A stretch of 5,749 nucleotides of DNA from Blautia sp. (GTDB taxonomy: Bacteria; Bacillota; Clostridia; Lachnospirales; Lachnospiraceae): contig JAFOJB010000324.1 of the NCBI GenBank assembly GCA_017420455.1, positions 1 to 5,749 on the forward strand. Direction: 5' to 3'. The notes beneath the pieces are model-generated. The model ran no database searches and was not told where the DNA came from. It saw only the letters and a list, made by a program, of their open reading frames with translations. The stretch's first letter is position 1; the number at the start of each line of letters is the position of its first letter. This document shows, piece after piece, positions 1 through 5,026 of this stretch. The translations under genes were made by a program, and so were the position numbers.

Positions 1-1
1 G

Positions 2-88
2 TCGGAAGGAAAGCATTCCAATGCAGGAACCATCGCCTTTTCTCTGGGCTTTGTCCTGATGATGATCCTGGATGTAGCCCTGGGATAG
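2..88 (+). CDS. ZIP family metal transporter, C-terminal end (partial)
   Basis: Only the last 28 codons are present, in frame from base 2 and ending at TAG 86-88; the 5' part lies outside the window. The visible peptide starts SEGKHSNAGTIAFSLGF and ends in a hydrophobic helix, MMILDVALG. That ending is characteristic of bacterial ZIP (ZupT-like) divalent metal transporters, whose final transmembrane helix stops at or just after a D-x-A-L-G element. ZIP proteins carry zinc, iron or other divalent metals into the cytoplasm across the cell membrane. Family assignment rests on this short tail alone, so substrate cannot be judged. The gene converges on the FMN-binding membrane gene, with a shared terminator about 80 bases downstream. 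Bases 89-170 hold only weak hairpin potential and no gene. Confidence 0.78.
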   Translation, partial: SEGKHSNAGTIAFSLGFVLMMILDVALG

Positions 89-170
89 ACGGTTCCGGAA
101 ACCATACGGAAAATTGTTTTTCGACGCCTGTGTTCTGAAACCGGAAATCAACTTTCATCAGAAAAAGAAT

Positions 171-223
171 AAGAGCTGTGAAAAAAGGAGGTACATTCGC
201 TCCTGTTTTTCACAGCTCTTTTT
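171..223. terminator. Bidirectional intrinsic terminator
   Basis: A long stem pairs 171-190 with 200-220 around a nine-base loop (191-199), with one bulged G at 205. The core is AAGAGCTGTGAAAAA against TTTTTCACAGCTCTT. On the plus strand the stem runs into a T-rich end (218-223), serving the ZIP gene. On the minus strand the bases after the stem read TTATTCTTTTTCTG, serving the FMN-binding membrane gene, whose stop codon is 20 bases away. The stem sequence is almost repeated in the terminator at 5027-5076. Confidence 0.88.
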
Positions 224-242
224 GCTGCTGTTCTGGTTCCCG

Positions 243-1433
243 TTAATCTGCCTGTTCCGCAGCTGCTTTGGAAAGCGCGTCCTCCACCGCTTCTGTCAGG
301 GCGTGAGAGGAGGTTGTAGCGCCGGATACGGCGTCCACCAGTGTGTTGTTCTGCGCAACGATCTCGTCAAATACCGCGCAGGCATCCGTGATATAGGGTT
401 CGTCATCCACAGAGCCTTTCATATGCGCGTCCGTGATGACGCCGTCCTCAATGGTGACAGATACGGTAAGGCGGCCATTGTATCCGATGGCGGCTCCGGT
501 ATATTTCCCATCCTTATACTGCGCCGATGATGCATCCGGAGCGGTGTCCGGATTCCCGGCTGATGTTCCTGTTGCTGCCTCTTCCACAGCGGCAGCTCCG
601 GAATCGGCGGAAGCAGAAGCGTCCATCTGCTGCCCGGAGGAAGCCTGGACATTCCGGGCCTGGTACAGCGGAACAAGAAAACCAGCCAGAACACAGGCGG
701 CACAGAAGACCGCGGCAAAGCGGAGGGGCAGTAATAAGTAATCTCTGGTATTCTTCCGGAGAGCCTTTGCAATGCGCATGTATCCATAGGAAAGGAAGAG
801 GATGCTGTAAAGCACGACATTCAGAATTGCCCCTGGCTGTCCTTTTCCTGCAGGCCGCATGTTGAAGAAAAGGATATGCAGATATAAAAGAGCATAAAAT
901 CCATAGGCGCTCCGCTGCAGTCTTTTCCAGGTCCTGGCCTTCATACGCCGCCGGATCCTCCTGAAGGAGGTGATAAACAGCGGGATCAGCAGGAGAAGCA
1001 GCAGAAAAGAGCTGAGTGCGGCGATAAGCGTGATCTTCTGAAGATCTGCTGCCTGCGTGAAAAGAAGAAGGAAATACCTGGATCCGTAAAAGACGATATG
1101 TCCTGCTGCCAGGATAGAGGCCATGATGGAAAGCTCTCCGCGAAGAGGAAGCACCGTCTTCCGAAAAGAAGAACCGTTGGAAACAGCCCCCGCGAACATG
1201 ACAAATGCGAAAAGGGCGCAGGCAAGCCCGCCTTTGGTGAAGACGGAAAGGATCACAGAGCTGAGATATCCTGGAATGTCCTGCTCAGACGCCTTCTGCA
1301 GGTACAGGGCGGCGCCGGACAGAATGGAGAGAAAAGCGCACAGGATATAGATGAGCGTCGTATGGGTGCGGATGGTTTTCTTTCCGCACAGGACAATAAA
1401 AGCAGCAAGAAAAAGAGAAAGCAAAAGAACCAT
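243..1433 (-). CDS. Membrane ferric-reductase-like protein with extracellular FMN-binding domain
   Basis: 396 residues. The start ATG follows GGGAGG (bases 1443-1438) with a four-base gap. Eight hydrophobic helices are visible, at about 1-17, 25-47, 59-83, 97-120, 134-156, 174-192, 203-220 and 234-257. Basic residues alternate between loops in a way that places both ends outside the cell. The helical core resembles the ferric reductase/MsrQ/NOX haem membrane fold, with candidate haem ligands His112 and His186. After a low-complexity linker rich in Ala, Ser, Asp and Gly (about 262-305) comes an FMN-binding domain (about 306-390). Its DAVSGATTSS (367-376) matches the ApbE flavinylation signature, so Thr373 should carry covalent FMN. 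Such proteins move electrons to or from extracellular acceptors. An odd feature is the usual second His of the WxxLHR motif, which is Gln173. It is probably co-transcribed with the secreted gene upstream (103-base gap with a hairpin). The true electron donor and acceptor are unknown. Confidence 0.9.
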   Translation of the reverse strand: MVLLLSLFLAAFIVLCGKKTIRTHTTLIYILCAFLSILSGAALYLQKASEQDIPGYLSSVILSVFTKGGLACALFAFVMFAGAVSNGSSFRKTVLPLRGELSIMASILAAGHIVFYGSRYFLLLFTQAADLQKITLIAALSSFLLLLLLIPLFITSFRRIRRRMKARTWKRLQRSAYGFYALLYLHILFFNMRPAGKGQPGAILNVVLYSILFLSYGYMRIAKALRKNTRDYLLLPLRFAAVFCAACVLAGFLVPLYQARNVQASSGQQMDASASADSGAAAVEEAATGTSAGNPDTAPDASSAQYKDGKYTGAAIGYNGRLTVSVTIEDGVITDAHMKGSVDDEPYITDACAVFDEIVAQNNTLVDAVSGATTSSHALTEAVEDALSKAAAEQAD

Positions 1434-1468
1434 GGTACCTCCCGAAAAGTGTAGTTACGAGAAAGAAT

Positions 1469-1511
1469 ATCGAAGGAAGGCTGCCTCAGAAGATGGCAGC
1501 CTTCCTTCGAT
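1469..1511 (-). terminator. Perfect 17-bp hairpin between the two minus-strand genes (terminator or attenuator)
   Basis: Bases 1469-1485 and 1495-1511 are exact inverted repeats (17 bp, nine-base loop). On the minus strand the hairpin begins 25 bases after the stop codon of the secreted Tp47-like gene and is followed by ATTCTTTCTC, a T-rich but interrupted tract. It ends 35 bases before the start of the membrane gene. I see no convincing promoter between the hairpin and that start: TACACT within 1440-1460 is a weak -10 without a matching -35. A leaky terminator that lowers expression of the membrane gene relative to the secreted protein is the simplest reading. An mRNA-stabilising 3' hairpin is the alternative. 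Confidence 0.75.
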
Positions 1512-1536
1512 GAATCGTTTTACAGGGATATCAGGA

Positions 1537-2841
1537 TCACTTATTTACAACAAAGGTAAAGTTTACGGGAGCGGCATATCCGGTGGCTGCCGCTGAAATC
1601 TCATAGCTTCCGCTTTCCGGGAATACCGGTTCGGTTTCAGCGTCCGGGCCTCTTCCTTTGGTGATCACGGCTTCCGGATCAACATAACCCTCTTCGTCAA
1701 TGATCACGACAGCGCCTTTTCCTGAAGCCTTATATTCGGTGCCGTTCACCGTCACGACAGAAATATTCCGGAGGAAAGCAGAGACCGCAGCGTCCTCAAA
1801 GCCTTCTGCTGCCACGATCGCTGTGGAGGCTTCATCATAGGTTACAGGGAGTTCCTCTGTTGTCAGGACAAAGTCACTGTAAAGAGGAGCATAGACTCCG
1901 GAATTATCCTTTACTTCCAGAGTATACGCGCCGGCGAAGGCTGCATCCCAGGTAAGCGCGCCATCTGCGACTGCGCATTCCAGCCCTTCTACGGAGTATA
2001 CAGGGTCGAAATCCTCCGGAATATTCTCATAGGTGAGAGCCGTAGTCTGATCTGCAGCAGCGGCCTCTCCGACGGTCACGCCGCCGGTAAATTTCAGCGG
2101 CACATAGAAATCCACCGCAAGGGTGTGATAACCGGTATCTGTAATATACGTGATATTGGAGATGGTCTTTCCCATCATGTCCGCGTACTGCGCATAGTTC
2201 AGCACATTTCCGTGAGCTTCCACAGTAGTAATGCCGCAGGACCATGCCAGGCTGTCCCGCCAGATGTTCTCCAGATGCCGCAGAGCATAATTGCTTCCAT
2301 CGCCGGTGGAGACCAGAACGCCTGCGATCCTGCCTATATCGGAGGTTCCATCTGCATTGTTGATCGCATTTACGTTGATCTGGTAATCACCGTATCTGCT
2401 GACAGTGGTAAATTCTGCTTCTGCCTGGACTTCTGTGGTGTCCCCCTGGACTGCAGAGAAAACAGCGTTTCCATCCTCCAGGGTGACATTTTTGTAAGCG
2501 GCAGGCGCATCGGCGAGCTCCTGGAAGCCATAAGTATTCTCACCGAGAGCTGCAAGATCTGCTGAGGATATCGCGACAGGATAAACCACGCCAGGAATAT
2601 CTCCGCCGTTATCCTCCGTATGCTCCGCATAATAGGTTCCGGCGACCAGATTTTCATTTTTCCATTTTGAATCGGTTGCTGAGCTTACAGCATCTACCTC
2701 GCCGTTTACGCCTTCCGCTGCATAGAACGCGGCGTAGGGAATCTCCATGGTGCCGTAAACGACATCAGCTTCCGCAAAAGCAGGCGCGGCTGCTGCAGAT
2801 AAAACGGCGCCTGCGGCAAGAATTACAAAGCTTTTTTTCAT
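1537..2841 (-). CDS. Secreted Tp47-like (penicillin-binding Tp47 domain) protein with Shr/DUF1533-like C-terminus
   Basis: 434 residues, starting at an ATG ten bases after AAAGGAG (2858-2852). A standard signal peptide (residues 1-23, cleavage after AFA) has no lipobox Cys, and no LPXTG or C-terminal membrane anchor is visible, so the protein is probably released or loosely surface-bound. Residues 27-60 (VVYGTMEIPYAAFYAAEG and then DAVSSATDSKW) and a central part (about 145-250) resemble the T. pallidum lipoprotein Tp47 and its clostridial homologues. Residues 353-434, with SAFLRNISVVTVNGTEY, an F-x-x-x-G-x-Y and an A-T-G-Y element, look like the Shr haemoglobin-interacting domain (DUF1533). 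DAVSSAT (50-56) resembles a flavinylation site. Tp47 binds penicillin, but nothing here shows that activity. It is the first gene of a likely two-gene unit with the flavinylated membrane haem protein. The family call is from memory of Tp47; function is open. Confidence 0.72.
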   Translation of the reverse strand: MKKSFVILAAGAVLSAAAAPAFAEADVVYGTMEIPYAAFYAAEGVNGEVDAVSSATDSKWKNENLVAGTYYAEHTEDNGGDIPGVVYPVAISSADLAALGENTYGFQELADAPAAYKNVTLEDGNAVFSAVQGDTTEVQAEAEFTTVSRYGDYQINVNAINNADGTSDIGRIAGVLVSTGDGSNYALRHLENIWRDSLAWSCGITTVEAHGNVLNYAQYADMMGKTISNITYITDTGYHTLAVDFYVPLKFTGGVTVGEAAAADQTTALTYENIPEDFDPVYSVEGLECAVADGALTWDAAFAGAYTLEVKDNSGVYAPLYSDFVLTTEELPVTYDEASTAIVAAEGFEDAAVSAFLRNISVVTVNGTEYKASGKGAVVIIDEEGYVDPEAVITKGRGPDAETEPVFPESGSYEISAAATGYAAPVNFTFVVNK

Positions 2842-2872
2842 AGAACAGGATCTCCTTTCGGTAATTAAGCTC

Positions 2873-2892
2873 GTATCTTTTATGTAAGATAC
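2873..2892 (-). other. 5' UTR hairpin upstream of the Tp47-like gene
   Basis: In the predicted leader (start near 2904, coding start 2841) GTATCTT pairs exactly with AAGATAC around the six-base loop ACATAA. The same GTATC segment, preceded by ACAG, could instead pair with GATCCTGT (2852-2845), which overlaps the end of the ribosome binding site. The two pairings exclude each other. The leader is short and the pairing modest, so control of translation is only a possibility. Confidence 0.35.
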
Positions 2893-2897
2893 CTGTG

Positions 2898-2911
2898 TTA
2901 GACATGACTAA
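2898..2911. promoter_or_regulatory. TTAG-N6-CTAA dyad at the promoter start region; DtxR-family-like operator
   Basis: TTAGACATGACTAA is an inverted repeat (TTAG/CTAA arms, central CATG, mismatched only at the fifth and tenth positions). It touches the -10 hexamer (2911-2916) and covers the predicted start point of the minus-strand promoter, where a bound repressor would block initiation. A further CTAA lies at 2922-2925. Half-sites of this form occur in operators of DtxR/IdeR/MntR metal-dependent repressors. The link to iron or manganese is inference, helped by the gene products (ferric-reductase-like and Shr-like). Confidence 0.45.
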
Positions 2912-2939
2912 TTATATATATCTAACTTTTTAATGTCAA
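2911..2939 (-). promoter_or_regulatory. Consensus sigma-A promoter for the Tp47-like/FMN membrane pair
   Basis: On the minus strand TTGACA (2939-2934) is followed by exactly 17 bases and TATAAT (2916-2911), matching the housekeeping consensus at all twelve positions. The spacer is A/T-rich. Transcription should begin near 2904, giving a leader of about 63 bases. A promoter this strong probably needs repression to be regulated, which fits the dyad overlapping its start. Confidence 0.9.
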
Positions 2940-2962
2940 GAGAAATTTCTGCCAGCGCCTTA

Positions 2963-2989
2963 TGAACTGTTACAGTTCACGGGGGAACT
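2963..2989. promoter_or_regulatory. 17-bp palindrome plus phased GAACT half-sites upstream of deoD
   Basis: TGAACTGT-T-ACAGTTCA (2963-2979) is a perfect palindrome. A third half-site follows, giving GAACT at 2964, AGTTC at 2974 and GAACT at 2985, each about one helical turn apart. It lies between the two divergent promoters, centred roughly 60-67 bases upstream of both predicted start points. The AACTG/CAGTT core recurs at 3047-3060. I cannot name the regulator. Confidence 0.5.
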
Positions 2990-2998
2990 CTTCTTTTC

Positions 2999-3027
2999 TT
3001 GACATTCCGGCGGTGCGGATTTACAAT
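2999..3027 (+). promoter_or_regulatory. Near-consensus sigma-A promoter for deoD
   Basis: TTGACA (2999-3004), 17 bases, then TACAAT (3022-3027): eleven of twelve consensus positions with ideal spacing. The start point should be near 3034, which leaves a 39-base leader before the ATG at 3073. Its position also argues against translation beginning at the in-frame ATG at 2962, which lies upstream of the promoter. Confidence 0.87.
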
Positions 3028-3045
3028 TCTAAGGAAGAAAAAGCA

Positions 3046-3060
3046 GAACTGCGATCAGTT
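3046..3060. promoter_or_regulatory. Second AACTG/CAGTT dyad, in the deoD leader
   Basis: AACTG-CGAT-CAGTT (3047-3060, preceded by G) repeats the arms of the 2963-2979 palindrome with a four-base centre instead of three. It lies downstream of the predicted start point and directly abuts the ribosome binding site. It could be a second operator, or a small leader hairpin in the mRNA. Confidence 0.4.
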
Positions 3061-3067
3061 AAGGAGG
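3061..3067 (+). promoter_or_regulatory. Ribosome binding site fixing the deoD start
   Basis: AAGGAGG lies five bases before ATG 3073. No comparable site precedes the upstream in-frame ATG at 2962, and the first 37 residues of that longer reading frame have no counterpart in the family. Confidence 0.92.
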
Positions 3068-3072
3068 TCATT

Positions 3073-3804
3073 ATGGGAAAATCTTCACCATCTGCATGCA
3101 TAGAACTGAAGGATGGAACACATGTAGCCAAGGTCGTTCTGATGCCGGGAGATCCGCTCCGGGCAAAGTATGTGGCTGAGCATTATCTTGAGAACTGTGT
3201 ACTGTTCAACGATGTCCGGAACATGTACGGTTATACGGGAACCTATGAAGGCAAGGAGGTTTCTGTCATGGGTTCCGGCATGGGAATGCCGTCCTTTACT
3301 CTTTATGCCTATGAACTGTTCCATTTCTTCGGTGTGGAAGCCATCATCCGCATCGGCTCGGCCGGAGGGATCGGAGACGATGTGCATGTCCGGGATCTGG
3401 TCATCGCCATGTCGGCCTCTACCAATTCTACGATGGCGACATCCTACGCGCTTCCCGGCATCGTAGCGCCTACCGCAAGCTATGAGCTTTTCAGGGAAGC
3501 AGTGAAGGCTGCAGAGGAAATGAATGTCCATGCGAAGATCGGTACCGTCTATACATCGGATTTCTTCTATCATCCGGATCCGGAGGTAAACCAGAAAGCC
3601 AAAGCGCTGGGACATCTGGGCGTGGAAATGGAGGCGGCAGGCCTTTATCTGACAGCTATGGCTGCAGGAAAGAAGGCTCTCGCGCTTTTCCAGATTTCCG
3701 ACCATGTATTTACAGGGGAAGCCCTCAGCGCCGCAGAGCGTCAGGACAGCTTCCACGAGATGATGGAGGTCGCCCTGAAGACCGCGGTCCGGGCTGAGAT
3801 CTGA
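3073..3804 (+). CDS. deoD: Purine nucleoside phosphorylase, DeoD type
   Basis: 243 residues, close to the 235-240 usual for this family. The enzyme cleaves purine (deoxy)nucleosides with phosphate to free base and (deoxy)ribose 1-phosphate in cytoplasmic purine salvage; family members are hexamers. Key residues by E. coli equivalence are as follows. The phosphate site is Gly26, Arg30 (MPGDPLRAKY), Arg49 (from the neighbouring subunit), Arg93 and Ser96 (IRIGSAGG). The nucleoside site is Phe165 and the VEMEAAG stretch (Met186, Glu187). The base-contacting acid is Asp210 (ISDH), with Arg223 in AAERQ. One oddity is the N-terminal His that contacts the nucleoside of the adjacent subunit (His4 in E. 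coli, present in B. subtilis). It is absent, and the aligned stretch reads SACIEL. The start is set by AAGGAGG and the promoter. It is followed in the same direction by the tandem cNMP-binding gene, possibly co-transcribed. Confidence 0.94.
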   Translation: MGKSSPSACIELKDGTHVAKVVLMPGDPLRAKYVAEHYLENCVLFNDVRNMYGYTGTYEGKEVSVMGSGMGMPSFTLYAYELFHFFGVEAIIRIGSAGGIGDDVHVRDLVIAMSASTNSTMATSYALPGIVAPTASYELFREAVKAAEEMNVHAKIGTVYTSDFFYHPDPEVNQKAKALGHLGVEMEAAGLYLTAMAAGKKALALFQISDHVFTGEALSAAERQDSFHEMMEVALKTAVRAEI

Positions 3805-3960
3805 GAGAACAGCGTCTGCAGCGGACGCAGGAAAACCTGCTGATTTTCCTTGCGCAGCAGGCCTTGTGGTCTGTCTGCATTCAGCCGGCGGCTTCTGCGC
3901 TCCGCTGTCCATGCAGCCGTCGTAATTGATCTGCTCCAGATGCGGCAGAGGGAGAGAAAT
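3805..3960 (+). other. Intergenic region with competing hairpins
   Basis: 156 bases between deoD and the cNMP-binding gene. GCAGG-AAAA-CCTGC (3827-3840) is followed by TGATTTTCCTT, a weak terminator-like arrangement. The CCTGC arm can instead pair further downstream as CCTGCTG (3836-3842) with CAGCAGG (3855-3861). A further small stem, GCGTC/GACGC, lies at 3813-3827. I find no good promoter here. Read-through with attenuation from deoD is possible, but the structures are weak and unsupported by any known leader family. The upstream in-frame ATG at 3850 gives an unconvincing Arg-rich extension. Confidence 0.3.
3949..3954 (+). promoter_or_regulatory. Ribosome binding site fixing the start of the tandem cNMP-binding gene
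   Basis: AGGGAG lies six bases before ATG 3961, after which the protein begins directly with the first cNMP barrel. This supports 3961 over the earlier in-frame ATG at 3850. Confidence 0.8.
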
Positions 3961-4965
3961 ATGATTGATAAAAAATATAAGCAGGGCGAGATCGTCTTCC
4001 GGGAGAATGAACCCGGGAAATGCATGTATCAGGTGAGACAGGGCAGCGTTTCCGTGGTCAAGTTTTACGGCACACAGGATGAAAAAAAGCTGACGGTGCT
4101 CTATGAGGGAGATACCTTCGGGGAACTGGCTGTGCTGGATGGTTCCCTGCGCTCCGCCACAATAGTGGCAGATAAAGAAGATACCGTTCTGTCTGAGATC
4201 AGTGAAGAGGAGCTTATGTTTTTCCTGATCGACAACCCGAATAAGATCAGGGCCATTATGAAGCAGATCAGCCGGCGCCTCAGGCATATCACAGAGGATT
4301 ATCGTGAGGTTTGCAAAACGATCCAGGAGATGGGGGATACCCGGGAACAGCCGGAGAAGAGAAGCGAAGGATTTCTGGCAAAAATAGCCCGGTTTCTGAA
4401 GATTGGACAGAATGCGGGTTCCGGCGAGATCATCCATCCATCTCTGGCGGATGAACCAAAGACCAGCATCTCTGCTTTTGAGACGGAAATCCTGGAGAAG
4501 ATGGAGTGCGGCGCAGGAATCGTCATCTTCCGGGAGGGAGATCCCGGAGACGCCATGTATCAGATCAGGAAGGGAAAGGTCGGGATTTACACCAATTACG
4601 GGAAGAAGGATGAGAAGCAGATCGCTGTTCTGGAGAGCAGAAGGTTTTTCGGAGAGATGGGGCTTCTGGAGAATCTTCCGAGAAGTGCTGCAGCCGTTGC
4701 CGAAGAGGATTTCACCATGGTGGTCAGGTTTACGGAGGAGGACCTTGAGAACCTTATGCATGATTCACCGATCCAGGTAATGCAGATCCTCCAGTATCTG
4801 GGAGGACGTCTTCGGGACATGACGGAGGAATATGCAGAAGCCTGCAGGACTCTTCAGAAAATGACAGACGCCGAGAAAATGCATGTCGGACTGGACCCGA
4901 AGATCCAGGCAATCGTGGATTATTATATGGCCCAGGCCCAGAGCGGTATTAACCCGATGTTCTGA
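3961..4965 (+). CDS. Protein with two tandem cyclic-nucleotide-binding domains and no output domain
   Basis: 334 residues in two halves that align without gaps at a constant offset of 177 residues. Each half has the cNMP-fold entry (IVFRENEPG at 11-19; VIFREGDPG at 188-196) and a phosphate-binding cassette with the conserved Glu and Arg (FGELAVL...RSAT, Glu55/Arg64; FGEMGLL...PRSA, Glu232/Arg241). Each ends in a helix of the form RLRxxTEeYxEaCxTxQxM (106-124 and 283-301). A charged linker (about 125-175) joins them, and a 33-residue tail follows the second. There is no helix-turn-helix, so it is not a CRP/FNR-type transcription factor. There is no signal peptide or membrane helix, so it should be cytoplasmic. 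In this domain class the Glu-Arg pair contacts ribose and cyclic phosphate, so both sites look competent, but the ligand is unknown. It probably acts through a partner protein. It lies downstream of deoD on the same strand. Confidence 0.9.
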   Translation: MIDKKYKQGEIVFRENEPGKCMYQVRQGSVSVVKFYGTQDEKKLTVLYEGDTFGELAVLDGSLRSATIVADKEDTVLSEISEEELMFFLIDNPNKIRAIMKQISRRLRHITEDYREVCKTIQEMGDTREQPEKRSEGFLAKIARFLKIGQNAGSGEIIHPSLADEPKTSISAFETEILEKMECGAGIVIFREGDPGDAMYQIRKGKVGIYTNYGKKDEKQIAVLESRRFFGEMGLLENLPRSAAAVAEEDFTMVVRFTEEDLENLMHDSPIQVMQILQYLGGRLRDMTEEYAEACRTLQKMTDAEKMHVGLDPKIQAIVDYYMAQAQSGINPMF

Positions 4966-5026
4966 GAAAACAGAGCTGAAAAAGGCGCTGTGAAGAAAGA
5001 GCTTCATTGATCCGGAAAGAAAAAGG

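Noticed and set aside
89..170. A small hairpin (CGGAAAA-TTG-TTTTTCG near 104-120) as an additional ZIP terminator
   Set aside because: The stem is short, A/T-rich and needs a G-T pair. The much stronger terminator at 171-223 suffices.
114..530. A plus-strand 138-codon frame across the left terminator and the end of the membrane gene
   Set aside because: It runs through a terminator stem and antisense to the FMN-binding domain, with no family likeness.
1098..1454. Plus-strand open frames opposite the membrane gene
   Set aside because: Highly charged, low-quality products antisense to a clear membrane protein, without ribosome binding sites.
2962..3072. A longer deoD beginning at ATG 2962
   Set aside because: It would start upstream of the promoter, without a ribosome binding site, and adds 37 residues with no family counterpart.
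3192..3208. GAACTGTGTACTGTTC inside deoD as a third copy of the upstream dyad
   Set aside because: The inner bases do not match the AACTG/CAGTT symmetry, and it lies in conserved coding sequence, so it is most likely chance.
3850..3960. A longer cNMP-binding protein beginning at ATG 3850
   Set aside because: The extension is Arg-rich and unlike the domain, while ATG 3961 has a good ribosome binding site and begins right at the barrel.
3085..4761. A 558-codon open frame on the minus strand across deoD and the tandem cNMP-binding gene
   Set aside because: It lies antisense to two well-supported genes, has no ribosome binding site, crosses an intergenic gap, and its product is Cys/His/Leu-rich with no recognisable family. 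It follows from codon bias on the plus strand.
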